64,000 bases of DNA from Agreia pratensis (GTDB taxonomy: Bacteria; Actinomycetota; Actinomycetes; Actinomycetales; Microbacteriaceae): NCBI RefSeq assembly GCF_900177685.1, contig NZ_FXAY01000002.1:496001-560000 (forward strand), in the 5' to 3' direction. Numbering within the stretch: position 1 is the stretch's first letter; each line of letters opens with the position of its first letter. The position numbers and the translations under genes were made by a program. A model generated the notes under the pieces. It had not been told where the DNA came from and searched no databases. It saw only the letters and a program-made list of their open reading frames with translations. Shown one piece after another: positions 56,816 through 64,000 of this stretch.

Positions 56816-58858
56816 CTACGCGCGGCCTCCCTTGCATGTCATGCCCTCGGAACGAATTCGCGTGCGCGACCGTGCGGCGATGAGCGCACCGCCGGCCAGC
56901 AGCATGCCGAGCGCACCGAGGGGAAGAAGCGGGGGCAGTGTCGCGCCGGTAGCCGCGAGAGTGCTCGCCGTTGCGGAGTCTCCGGGGTCTCCTGCGGCGT
57001 CACCGGCAGCAGGGGTGCGGTTCAGCAGATGCACGGCGCCGTCGCGAAGCACAACGCTCGGCGTGTAGCCGGCGGGCAGACCCTCGAAGCTGAATGACGC
57101 GAGGTCGATGTTCGACGCGGAGCCCGTGTAGGTGGCGATCACCTGGTCGTCGGCTGGCACGAAGCCGTTCGCGAAGGTGGTCTTCACCTTTCCTGCGACG
57201 GCCAGATTGCCAGCGATGTTCATGGCTGCGGCCGACGAGTCGATGCTCAGATCCAGCTCGCCGCCTGTGAGAACGGCGAGGTTGCCGCCGATGACAACCG
57301 GTGCGGTCGCGCTCTCCGACAGGATGCCGCCGGCAACGCTGACGGAGCCGGTGCCGAACGCGGTCGGAGACGTTGCCGCGAGCTGGCCGCCCTCGACGAC
57401 GGTGCCGCCCAGGTAGGAGTTGTCACCGGTGAGTGTCAGAACGCCCGTTCCCTGCTTGGTCAGCGAGCCCGCGCCGTCGATGTCATTGCGCCAGCTATCG
57501 GCACTGCTGAAACCACCGTCAGCCGCGTTCATGTCGACGGTGACGTCGGTGGAGAAGGCGCTGTAACCATCTGCCGCGGCGAAGAGGTTCAGCCGGCCCC
57601 AACCCTCGGAGTCGTCCAGCAGCGCGTAGCCGGAAGGCAGCGCGGTGGACTGGAGTACCCAGCGGCGCTGGTCTGCGCTCAGGTAGGGCTGCCTCGTCTC
57701 GAGCAGAACCTCTGCGCCCTTCGGCACGACCGCCGACTTCGTGGTGTCGCCCACCCGGGGCAGACCGTAGGTGAGTCGCTGCTCATAGAGCTTCTCGTTG
57801 CTGCCGCGGTCGGCGAACGCGTCGCTTCCCGACGGAGTGGTGGCGAACAGAGTCGCCGCGTTCGCGCGAGCACTCTGCTTGAGAGCGGCGTTGCCGGGCT
57901 GGTTCAGAGCGGCCGCGGCCACGGCGGTCGACATGATGCGGCCGCCGATCACGTCGCCAGGGGAGTGCATGCCAGCCACGATGCGGCTGTTGCCGATCTC
58001 CGACGCGCTGGTCAAGATCTGCTGGAACCGCTCCGGCGCCGCGTAGGCGAGCGCATAGCTGGCCAGGTAGCCCGCGTTCGTGTGCCCGCTGGGGTAGCCG
58101 CCGTCGGACTGCCACTCGGCATCCGTCTTCTCGGCGGGAACGAGCGTGGGCAGAACCTCGACGCTGTCACTCCAGCGGAAGGGGCGGGCGTAGTTGTAGT
58201 AGGCCTTCGCCGGGTTCGTCGAGGCGGCGCTGTTGCGGAACTGATTCACCAGGTCGACCATGGGGCCATAGGTGGTGCCGGAGTCTGCCCAGGCGCCGTT
58301 CGAGTTGCCCGCATCGTCGTACTTCACGGTGGTGGCGTCGGTGGGGATCTGGTCGGGAATCGTGGTTCCCGCGTTGGTGCCCGCGCGGAAGGCATCGGCA
58401 TAGGGGCCGAGTCCGTTGATCGCCGAGTAGTTCTGGTTTCGACGATCGATCAGGTAGGCCTGGGTCGACTGTTCGGCCGTGCGCGACTGGGTGATGCCCG
58501 CAGCCGTGGCGATGTTCGCATCGAGCACGGCCTGATTCTTGATCGTGCCCACGCTCGAGGGGATGAACTTGCCGTTCGCATCGAACTGCGCCGTGGGGTT
58601 CGCATCGGGCGTCCAGTACTCGAGCATCGGCGAGAGCAGGCCGATCGCGACGTTGCTCTGCGGGGTGGTGTTGCCCGTGGAGTTGCTGGCCCACGCGTCG
58701 ACGAAGTAGCGGCCCCAGGCATCCGGCTGCGCGACGATCGAGTCGGTCGGCGCTGCTTGGGCGGGTGCGGCGACGCTGCAGGCGACGGTCGCGGCAAGGG
58801 CCGCCGCAACAGCGATGCGGATGCGACGGGTACGACGCGTGGGGGACGGTGCGTTCAT
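56816..58858 (-). CDS. Surface PAP2/vanadium-type acid phosphatase with PATR repeat and LAATG signal
   Basis: A 680-residue secreted protein. Signal peptide ends APAQA-AP. The phosphatase core has GGYPSGHTNAGY and NSRIVAGMHSPGDVIGG, carrying the PSGH and SRxxxGxHxxxD motifs of class A acid phosphatases. After it, residues about 470-590 form an autotransporter-type PATR strand region (GGTVVEGGQLAATSPTAFG). The C-terminus is a sorting signal LAATGATLPP, a hydrophobic helix and RSRTRIRSE. Probably wall-anchored phosphate scavenging. Confidence 0.88.
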   Translation of the reverse strand: MNAPSPTRRTRRIRIAVAAALAATVACSVAAPAQAAPTDSIVAQPDAWGRYFVDAWASNSTGNTTPQSNVAIGLLSPMLEYWTPDANPTAQFDANGKFIPSSVGTIKNQAVLDANIATAAGITQSRTAEQSTQAYLIDRRNQNYSAINGLGPYADAFRAGTNAGTTIPDQIPTDATTVKYDDAGNSNGAWADSGTTYGPMVDLVNQFRNSAASTNPAKAYYNYARPFRWSDSVEVLPTLVPAEKTDAEWQSDGGYPSGHTNAGYLASYALAYAAPERFQQILTSASEIGNSRIVAGMHSPGDVIGGRIMSTAVAAAALNQPGNAALKQSARANAATLFATTPSGSDAFADRGSNEKLYEQRLTYGLPRVGDTTKSAVVPKGAEVLLETRQPYLSADQRRWVLQSTALPSGYALLDDSEGWGRLNLFAAADGYSAFSTDVTVDMNAADGGFSSADSWRNDIDGAGSLTKQGTGVLTLTGDNSYLGGTVVEGGQLAATSPTAFGTGSVSVAGGILSESATAPVVIGGNLAVLTGGELDLSIDSSAAAMNIAGNLAVAGKVKTTFANGFVPADDQVIATYTGSASNIDLASFSFEGLPAGYTPSVVLRDGAVHLLNRTPAAGDAAGDPGDSATASTLAATGATLPPLLPLGALGMLLAGGALIAARSRTRIRSEGMTCKGGRA

Positions 58859-58991
58859 CGGGTCATGCTCCAGGAAAGTCGTTGCCCGTGCCAGCGCACG
58901 AGTCCGGCCCAGTGAATCCGACCAGGGTTACGCCGATAGGAACCGCGGGTTAACAACCCGTGCGTTCATCTGGCACGTCTAGCATCGGGGC

Positions 58992-60539
58992 ATGGTCGAG
59001 CGAAACATGTCACAGAATCTCGACGTGCGGGTCGCCCAGGGAATCGCGCGCGGCGTTCGCGAACGAGGCATCGAGGCGTGGCGCAACCTTCCCTATGCCG
59101 AGGCGCCGATAGGCCCCCTCCGGTTCAAGGCTCCGCGGCCTCCCGTTCCGTGGGCCGGCGTGCGTGATGCGTCTGAGTTCGGACCGGTGCCCTGGCAATC
59201 GTTGCAGGGGCACTTCGTCGGTGCATCGAAGAAGCAGACCATGAGCGAGGACTGCCTGACCCTCAATGTGCTTCGGCCTGCCGGCTCGGTCGGCGGGGGA
59301 TTGCCCGTGATGCTCTTCATTCACGGCGGTGCCTATGCGGTTGGCTCCAGCGCGGAGTACCCGCGCAACGGCGAGGCTCTCGTGCGAGATGGCGGAATCG
59401 TCTATGTGAGCATCAACTATCGACTCAGCGCGTTGGGGTATCTCGACTTCACGCGTTTCTCGACACCAGAGCGCGCCTTCGATTCGAACCTCGGGCTGCG
59501 TGACCAGGTGGCCGCGCTCGAGTGGGTGCGTGCCAACATCGCAGCCTTTGGAGGCGACCCGAACAACGTCACCGTGTTCGGTGAATCCGCCGGTGGCAAT
59601 GCCGTGACCACTCTCATGGCGACGCCTGCCGCGCACGGTCTCTTCGCCAAGGCGATCGCCCAGAGTGCTCCGACGAACGCCATCTATCCTCCGGAACAGA
59701 CCCATCGATGGGCCGACGAGTTCGTGGCGTTCCTCGCCGATCGCATCGAACCGGGCGGGGTCGAGACCACCTCCGTCGACGACGCTGGCGATCTGCTCGC
59801 CCGGGCCGACGCATCCGATCTGGTCGAAGCCGCCGTCTCTCTCACCCTGCTGGCACCCGATCGCGACCCGGGAACCATCGCACTCTGCCCCGTGATCGAC
59901 GGCGACTTTCTGCCGGAGCGCCCGCTCAAAGCGTTCAAGCACGGTCGCGCCGCGCGCATTCCCCTGATCATCGGAACGAACGACCGCGAGGGCTCGCTGT
60001 TCACGGGGCGTCTGGACATTCTGGCGACGACCCCGCCCCGCATCCGGGCCATCTTCTCGCGCACCAAGAAGAAGGCTCGCAAGGCGATCAAGGCCGAGTA
60101 TCCGGGTCTGCCCGACAAGCGACCGGCCGCTGACTTCGCCGGTGACTACGCCTTCTGGTACCCCACGGTGAAGGTGGCCGAGCGGCACTCGCGCTACGCC
60201 CCGGTGCACTTCTACCGCTTCGACATCGCTCCTCGGCTCGTTCGACAGCTCGGCTTCGACGCCACGCACGGGCTCGAACTCTTCGCCCTGTTCGACCGCA
60301 TGAACGGCTGGTTCGGCCGGGCGATGGGGGCGTTGGGCGGGCGGCGAGCGTTCATGCGCACGGGCGACCGGATGCGGCGGCACTGGATCGACTTCGCCCG
60401 CAGCGGGCAGGTGGCCGGCTGGCCCGAATACGACGAAGAGACCCGCGCGACCATGATCTTCGACAAGACAGACCGCGTGGAGAACGACCCTCGGAGCGCG
60501 CGCCGCGTGGCCTGGCAGGAGTTCGTGCCACACGTGTGA
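58992..60539 (+). CDS. Type-B carboxylesterase
   Basis: A 515-residue esterase of the carboxylesterase/para-nitrobenzyl esterase family. It has SEDCLTLNVLRP, MLFIHGGAYAVGS, and the nucleophile motif FGESAGGNAV. No signal peptide is seen, so it is cytosolic. ATG 58992 or the in-frame ATG 59007 could be the start. Natural substrate unknown. Confidence 0.93.
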   Translation: MVERNMSQNLDVRVAQGIARGVRERGIEAWRNLPYAEAPIGPLRFKAPRPPVPWAGVRDASEFGPVPWQSLQGHFVGASKKQTMSEDCLTLNVLRPAGSVGGGLPVMLFIHGGAYAVGSSAEYPRNGEALVRDGGIVYVSINYRLSALGYLDFTRFSTPERAFDSNLGLRDQVAALEWVRANIAAFGGDPNNVTVFGESAGGNAVTTLMATPAAHGLFAKAIAQSAPTNAIYPPEQTHRWADEFVAFLADRIEPGGVETTSVDDAGDLLARADASDLVEAAVSLTLLAPDRDPGTIALCPVIDGDFLPERPLKAFKHGRAARIPLIIGTNDREGSLFTGRLDILATTPPRIRAIFSRTKKKARKAIKAEYPGLPDKRPAADFAGDYAFWYPTVKVAERHSRYAPVHFYRFDIAPRLVRQLGFDATHGLELFALFDRMNGWFGRAMGALGGRRAFMRTGDRMRRHWIDFARSGQVAGWPEYDEETRATMIFDKTDRVENDPRSARRVAWQEFVPHV

Positions 60540-60590
60540 CGACGCTCTGCGCTGATCTCTTCTGCGCTGATCGAGTACGTCTCCTATGCG

Positions 60591-60660
60591 CTGGTTGAGT
60601 AGGTCGCCCAGCGACCGTATCGAAACCCGCCTTCGTCGCGAGCGCTACTCGACCAGCGCG
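60591..60660. repeat. Dispersed repeat, inverted copies between convergent genes
   Basis: GGTTGAGTAGGTCGC...GCGACCGTATCGAAACC is an inverted unit and CCTTCGTCGCGAGC...TACTCGACCAGCGCGGG is a forward one. Both match the pair at 5817-5910 with few changes. They lie between the convergent esterase and radA genes. Confidence 0.75.
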
Positions 60661-60666
60661 GGTGAA

Positions 60667-62139
60667 CTAGTCGCGGTCGCGGTCTGTCTCGACGAGCCGA
60701 AGGGGAGTGCTCGGCGCCTTCTTCTGCGGCGGCTTCGTCGGTGGCGTTCGCGACTGCACGGGGAACGACCCCGTCGACGGATGCGCCGGGCTCACCCGGG
60801 AGCCCGTGGCTGGCTGCTTGTCGAAGGCCACGCGGAACGCGCGACGGATCTGCGTTTCGTCGGGGCCGAGGATATCGGTGAAGCCGAGCCGCCTCGCCTC
60901 GGTGACGCGCAGGCTGGAGGACGCGACGGGACGCACCTCGCCTGCGAGGCTGATCTCTCCGAACGCCGCGAAGGTATGGGGCAGAGAGAGATCGCTGTTG
61001 GCCGAGGCGATGGCGAGGGCGATGGCGAGGTCGGCAGAGGGGTCGACGAGGCGCACGCCCCCGACCGTCGACACATAGACGTCGCGGTCGCCGAGAGGAA
61101 TGTTGAGCCGGCGCTCGAGCACGGCCAGAAGCATGGCGACCCGCGACCCGTCGACCCCATTGGTGACCCGGCGAGGGTTGGGTGCTGTGGTCTTGACGAC
61201 GAGGGCCTGGATCTCGACGGGCATCGCCCGCCGGCCGTCGAGAGCGACGGTGACACAGGTGCCGCTGACCGCCTCGCCGCTGCGACTCAAGAACAGGCCA
61301 CTGGGGTCGGGAACCTCGGCGATGCCCTCGGCGGTCATCTCGAAGCAACCGACCTCGTCGGTGGGGCCGTAGCGATTCTTGAGGGCGCGCACAAAGCGAA
61401 GACTGGTGTGGCGGTCGCCCTCGAACTGGCAGACGACATCGACGAGGTGCTCGAGAACGCGGGGGCCGGCGATCGAGCCGTCTTTGGTGACGTGGCCGAC
61501 CAGAATGACGGGGAGCGAGCGTTCTTTGGCGACCCTGATGAGGGCGGATGCGACCTCGCGCACCTGCGTGGGACTGCCGGCGGCGCTGTCGATGGAGTTG
61601 CTGGCGACGGTCTGCACCGAGTCGACGATGACCAGGTGAGGCTGCACTGCGTCGATCTGGCCGAGCACGGTCGAGAGATCGGTCTCGGCGGCGAGCATGA
61701 GCGTAGGCGAGAGGGAGTGGGTGCGCTCGGCGCGCAGCTTGACCTGACTGACCGACTCTTCGGCGCTCACGTAGAGAACCCGCAGGTGCTCTTCGGCCGC
61801 CTTCGCCGCGACTTCGAGGAGCAGGGTGGACTTGCCCACGCCCGGTTCACCCGAGAGCAGGATGGTGGCCCCGGGAACGAGGCCGCCGCCGAGAACGCGA
61901 TCGAACTCGTCGATGCCCGTCGCCCAGTGACTGGCGGCCTCGGTGGAGATCTCGGTGATGGGCTGAGCGATGCGCGTCTCGCTGAGCTTCGCCGCTTTCA
62001 CCGTGCGGGCGATGCCCTCGTTCTCGGCGCTCGACACGACCGTGCCCCACGCCTGGCACTCGCCGCAGCGCCCCACCCACTTGACGCTCTGCCAGCCGCA
62101 CTCCGTGCAGCGGTAAGCGGTGGGTGTTCGTGAGGCCAT
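60667..62139 (-). CDS. radA: DNA repair protein RadA
   Basis: A 490-residue DnaB-like branch-migration helicase in recombinational repair. It has a four-cysteine zinc finger (C11, C14, C25, C28), Walker A GEPGVGKST (97-105), the RadA-specific KNRYGPTDEVG, and a C-terminal Lon-protease-like domain. ATG 62139 gives the canonical start. Confidence 0.97.
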   Translation of the reverse strand: MASRTPTAYRCTECGWQSVKWVGRCGECQAWGTVVSSAENEGIARTVKAAKLSETRIAQPITEISTEAASHWATGIDEFDRVLGGGLVPGATILLSGEPGVGKSTLLLEVAAKAAEEHLRVLYVSAEESVSQVKLRAERTHSLSPTLMLAAETDLSTVLGQIDAVQPHLVIVDSVQTVASNSIDSAAGSPTQVREVASALIRVAKERSLPVILVGHVTKDGSIAGPRVLEHLVDVVCQFEGDRHTSLRFVRALKNRYGPTDEVGCFEMTAEGIAEVPDPSGLFLSRSGEAVSGTCVTVALDGRRAMPVEIQALVVKTTAPNPRRVTNGVDGSRVAMLLAVLERRLNIPLGDRDVYVSTVGGVRLVDPSADLAIALAIASANSDLSLPHTFAAFGEISLAGEVRPVASSSLRVTEARRLGFTDILGPDETQIRRAFRVAFDKQPATGSRVSPAHPSTGSFPVQSRTPPTKPPQKKAPSTPLRLVETDRDRD

Positions 62140-62198
62140 GCATCCACGATAGACGCGACCGACGACATCCGATCACCGCCTGTGGAGAGTGGTAGGCG

Positions 62199-62861
62199 TC
62201 AGCCCCGCGTCGCCTCGATGACCATGTTGTCGGTGGAGGGAGCGCCGTCTGGACGCTGGAGGCAGGTGATCACCACGAGACGGCCCGGTGTGTCGGCCCA
62301 GACCGACTGGTCGTGAGAGATCTGGCCCTTGTCGACGGTCTCGGTGCTCACGACGTGGTACTCGACATCGTCGACGACGATCGACGCTCCTGACGCGATG
62401 CGGGCTTTGCCGTCATCGACGTCGATCAATGCGTTGCCCGGCCCCTCGCCGCCGTTCCTGAGCGAGTGCATGACGACGAAGACGGTGCCGTTCGCGCTGT
62501 CGGTCGGAGCGACACCGAGGTTTCTCACCCAGTACGCCGAGGTGAACCCGGGCGGTTCGAGCTCGTTGTCTACGACGTCGAGCGAGCCGAGGGGCACATC
62601 GAGACCGACAGATGGCGCCTGGAAGCGTCCCGTGCCCGAGGGCGTGGCCGACGCGCTCGGATTCGGGGTCGATCCGTCGAACTGCACGGCGTTGCCTGCG
62701 AGGTCGGTCGGATGCGAGTCGGCATCGCTCGTGCGCTCATGCGGCGCGAGAAAGACAGCCGACATGACGACCATGCCCGACGCGACGACGACCGCGCTGG
62801 CGGCGACCATAGTCAGTCGCCGCCAGCGCGGGGTCGATCGCGGCGAGTGCCGCGAAGCCAT
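62199..62861 (-). CDS. Class F sortase
   Basis: A 220-residue membrane-anchored transpeptidase. N-terminal helix (MVAASAVVVASGMVVMSAVFLA) and a Ser/Thr/Pro linker, then the sortase barrel with catalytic His in FVVMHSLRN and Cys in VVITCLQRPDG. Class F is the actinobacterial branch. It follows the tyrosine phosphatase gene directly (start and stop adjacent), suggesting that protein is its substrate or partner. Confidence 0.83.
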   Translation of the reverse strand: MASRHSPRSTPRWRRLTMVAASAVVVASGMVVMSAVFLAPHERTSDADSHPTDLAGNAVQFDGSTPNPSASATPSGTGRFQAPSVGLDVPLGSLDVVDNELEPPGFTSAYWVRNLGVAPTDSANGTVFVVMHSLRNGGEGPGNALIDVDDGKARIASGASIVVDDVEYHVVSTETVDKGQISHDQSVWADTPGRLVVITCLQRPDGAPSTDNMVIEATRG

Positions 62862-64000
62862 CTACCGTTCCAGCTTGCTGCGGGTTCGTCGGTAGACGAG
62901 GGCGACCGCAGCGAGCAGGGCGAGGCCGAGTGCTCCCAGGCTGACCGCAGGCCAGGCAGAGGGCGGCTCGACCAGTGTTCCGCCCGTCGCAACCGATGGG
63001 CCGGCAAGTGATGCGGCTGCACCGGTACCGGTGTCCGTTGTGGATGCCGCGGCGACCACGGTCACGGTCAGCGGGTCGCTGACAGCGTTTCCGGTGCTGT
63101 CGGCGAGGAACACCGTGTGTGAGCCGGCCTCCAGGTCGGCCGGAAGAACCGCGCTCGCCGTGATCGTGCCGTCGGAACCGGCGGTCGCCTGGCCGATGAC
63201 GGTCGGAGTGGAGTGGACGACGATCTGGTAGACCGCACCCGGCGTGAATCCGCTGCCGGTCACGGTTACCGTTGCGCCGGCCGTGAGCGAGTCGCCCTGG
63301 GCGATGGCGATGACCGGCTTCGCGACCGTGATGCCGTAGTGCTTGGTGGTCACGCCATCCGGAGCCGTTACCGTGACGTCGACCTTCTGGCCCGACACGG
63401 TCACTGTCGACGTCGCATCCGCGTTGCCGGTGACGACCTGCACATCGGTCGGCGCGAGGCTCGGGCTCGCGAGCGTGATGGATGCTCCGGCGTCGGTCGC
63501 TGCGGAGTCGAGCGGCACAGAGACCCCGCCGATGGTGATCGCCGAGGCGCTCGCGTCGTTGGAGACCAGGAACCGGTTGCGAAGGGCTGCGATGTCTTGG
63601 GACGTGACGCCGATGGTCTTCGACAGGTACGAGTCCATGCCGGAGTACTTGGTGGCGACGTCGCTTTCGAAGGTGCCCTGCAGCAGGTCGGCGGTGGCCC
63701 AGGTCACGCCGAGCTGCGTGTTCGAGAGCAGATAGTCGTGCAGGATGTCTGATTCGGAGACGCCGAGGATGTGGTCGAGCATGTCGACGACGGTTCCGGT
63801 GCGGTCCATGCCGTGCGAGCAGTGGATGAGCACGGTGCCGCCGGTGTGCGTGGCGAGAAGGTGCAGGATCTGGCTGTACGCGCTGATCATCGGTCCGGGT
63901 GTTGCCGCATCGACGTAGCCCTTGTCGACGAGGTCGTGATACATCGCTGTGTCGTCGCTGTAGTCGCCATCCGCGCCGAACATCGAGATGTTGACGCTCT
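62862..64000 (-). CDS. Secreted tyrosine/serine protein phosphatase, 5'-truncated
   Basis: At least 379 residues; the gene runs off the right edge of the window. The phosphatase loop HCSHGMDRTG (CX5R) belongs to the Y_phosphatase3 family. Downstream are an Ig-like region of about 80 residues (SITLASPSLAPTDVQVV...), and a tail of GPSVATGG, hydrophobic helix and YRRTRSKLER typical of a surface-anchored protein, though without a perfect LPXTG. It is transcribed into the class F sortase. Confidence 0.85.
   Translation of the reverse strand, partial: SVNISMFGADGDYSDDTAMYHDLVDKGYVDAATPGPMISAYSQILHLLATHTGGTVLIHCSHGMDRTGTVVDMLDHILGVSESDILHDYLLSNTQLGVTWATADLLQGTFESDVATKYSGMDSYLSKTIGVTSQDIAALRNRFLVSNDASASAITIGGVSVPLDSAATDAGASITLASPSLAPTDVQVVTGNADATSTVTVSGQKVDVTVTAPDGVTTKHYGITVAKPVIAIAQGDSLTAGATVTVTGSGFTPGAVYQIVVHSTPTVIGQATAGSDGTITASAVLPADLEAGSHTVFLADSTGNAVSDPLTVTVVAAASTTDTGTGAAASLAGPSVATGGTLVEPPSAWPAVSLGALGLALLAAVALVYRRTRSKLER

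Overview
The window is high-GC, densely coded DNA from an actinomycete, most likely a member of the Microbacteriaceae. The grounds are inference from content: HspR (HAIR) and SigH-type control signals, ClpC next to an LCP cell-wall protein, the DUF3090/SCO1664/MSMEG_4193 trio, a tilS-hpt-ftsH-folEPBK-DUF3180-panC-lysS cluster, LAXTG-type sorting signals with a class F sortase, and a short palindrome family at 3' ends of genes. No rRNA, CRISPR array, prophage or complete insertion sequence was seen.

Layout. 1-7116: a sulfur-salvage block, with methylthioribose kinase behind a ribose-type ABC importer (minus strand), a divergent acireductone dioxygenase, and an SfnB/DszC-like flavin monooxygenase. 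7223-10170: zinc metallopeptidase, TspO-like protein with a divergent MarR regulator and shared palindromic operator, then small proteins. 10178-12694: a retron, consisting of a promoter, a structured msr-msd-type RNA closed by an 18-bp a1/a2 helix, and a reverse transcriptase with YADD and VTG motifs, beside a DUF559 nuclease-like gene bracketed by two palindromic repeats. 12848-15862: a heat-shock-type Clp ATPase behind a SigH-like promoter and a HAIR operator. 15863-18259: conserved actinobacterial trio and a DUF2188 protein. 18298-18722: tRNA-Phe, tRNA-Asp and tRNA-Glu. 18944-20861: secreted M23 peptidase and inorganic pyrophosphatase.

20909-32976 is a long plus-strand housekeeping series: tRNA-lysidine synthase, purine salvage, FtsH, folate synthesis, two bacterial PH-domain membrane proteins, a DUF2520 dehydrogenase-like protein, pantothenate synthetase and lysyl-tRNA synthetase. 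Most internal junctions overlap by 4 bp (ATGA or GTGA). 32987-44714 holds cardiolipin synthase, pirin, a stress-type SDR, a wall-anchored protein, an LCP ligase, ClpC, PnuC and ArgA-type acetyltransferase. 44749-49270 holds a Nudix hydrolase and a GAF regulator with aldehyde dehydrogenase and DUF779.

49485-56040 contains a small secreted cysteine-containing protein and a tightly coupled five-gene operon of unknown function (PaaK-like adenylating enzyme, two uncharacterised proteins, nitroreductase-like protein, alpha/beta hydrolase). 56125-64000 holds surface and secreted proteins (PAP2 phosphatase with a sorting signal, carboxylesterase), RadA, a class F sortase and a 5'-truncated secreted tyrosine phosphatase that is probably a surface protein.

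The two systems most worth following are the retron and the five-gene PaaK-like operon. All functional calls come from reading motifs and gene order; no database search or folding program was run.
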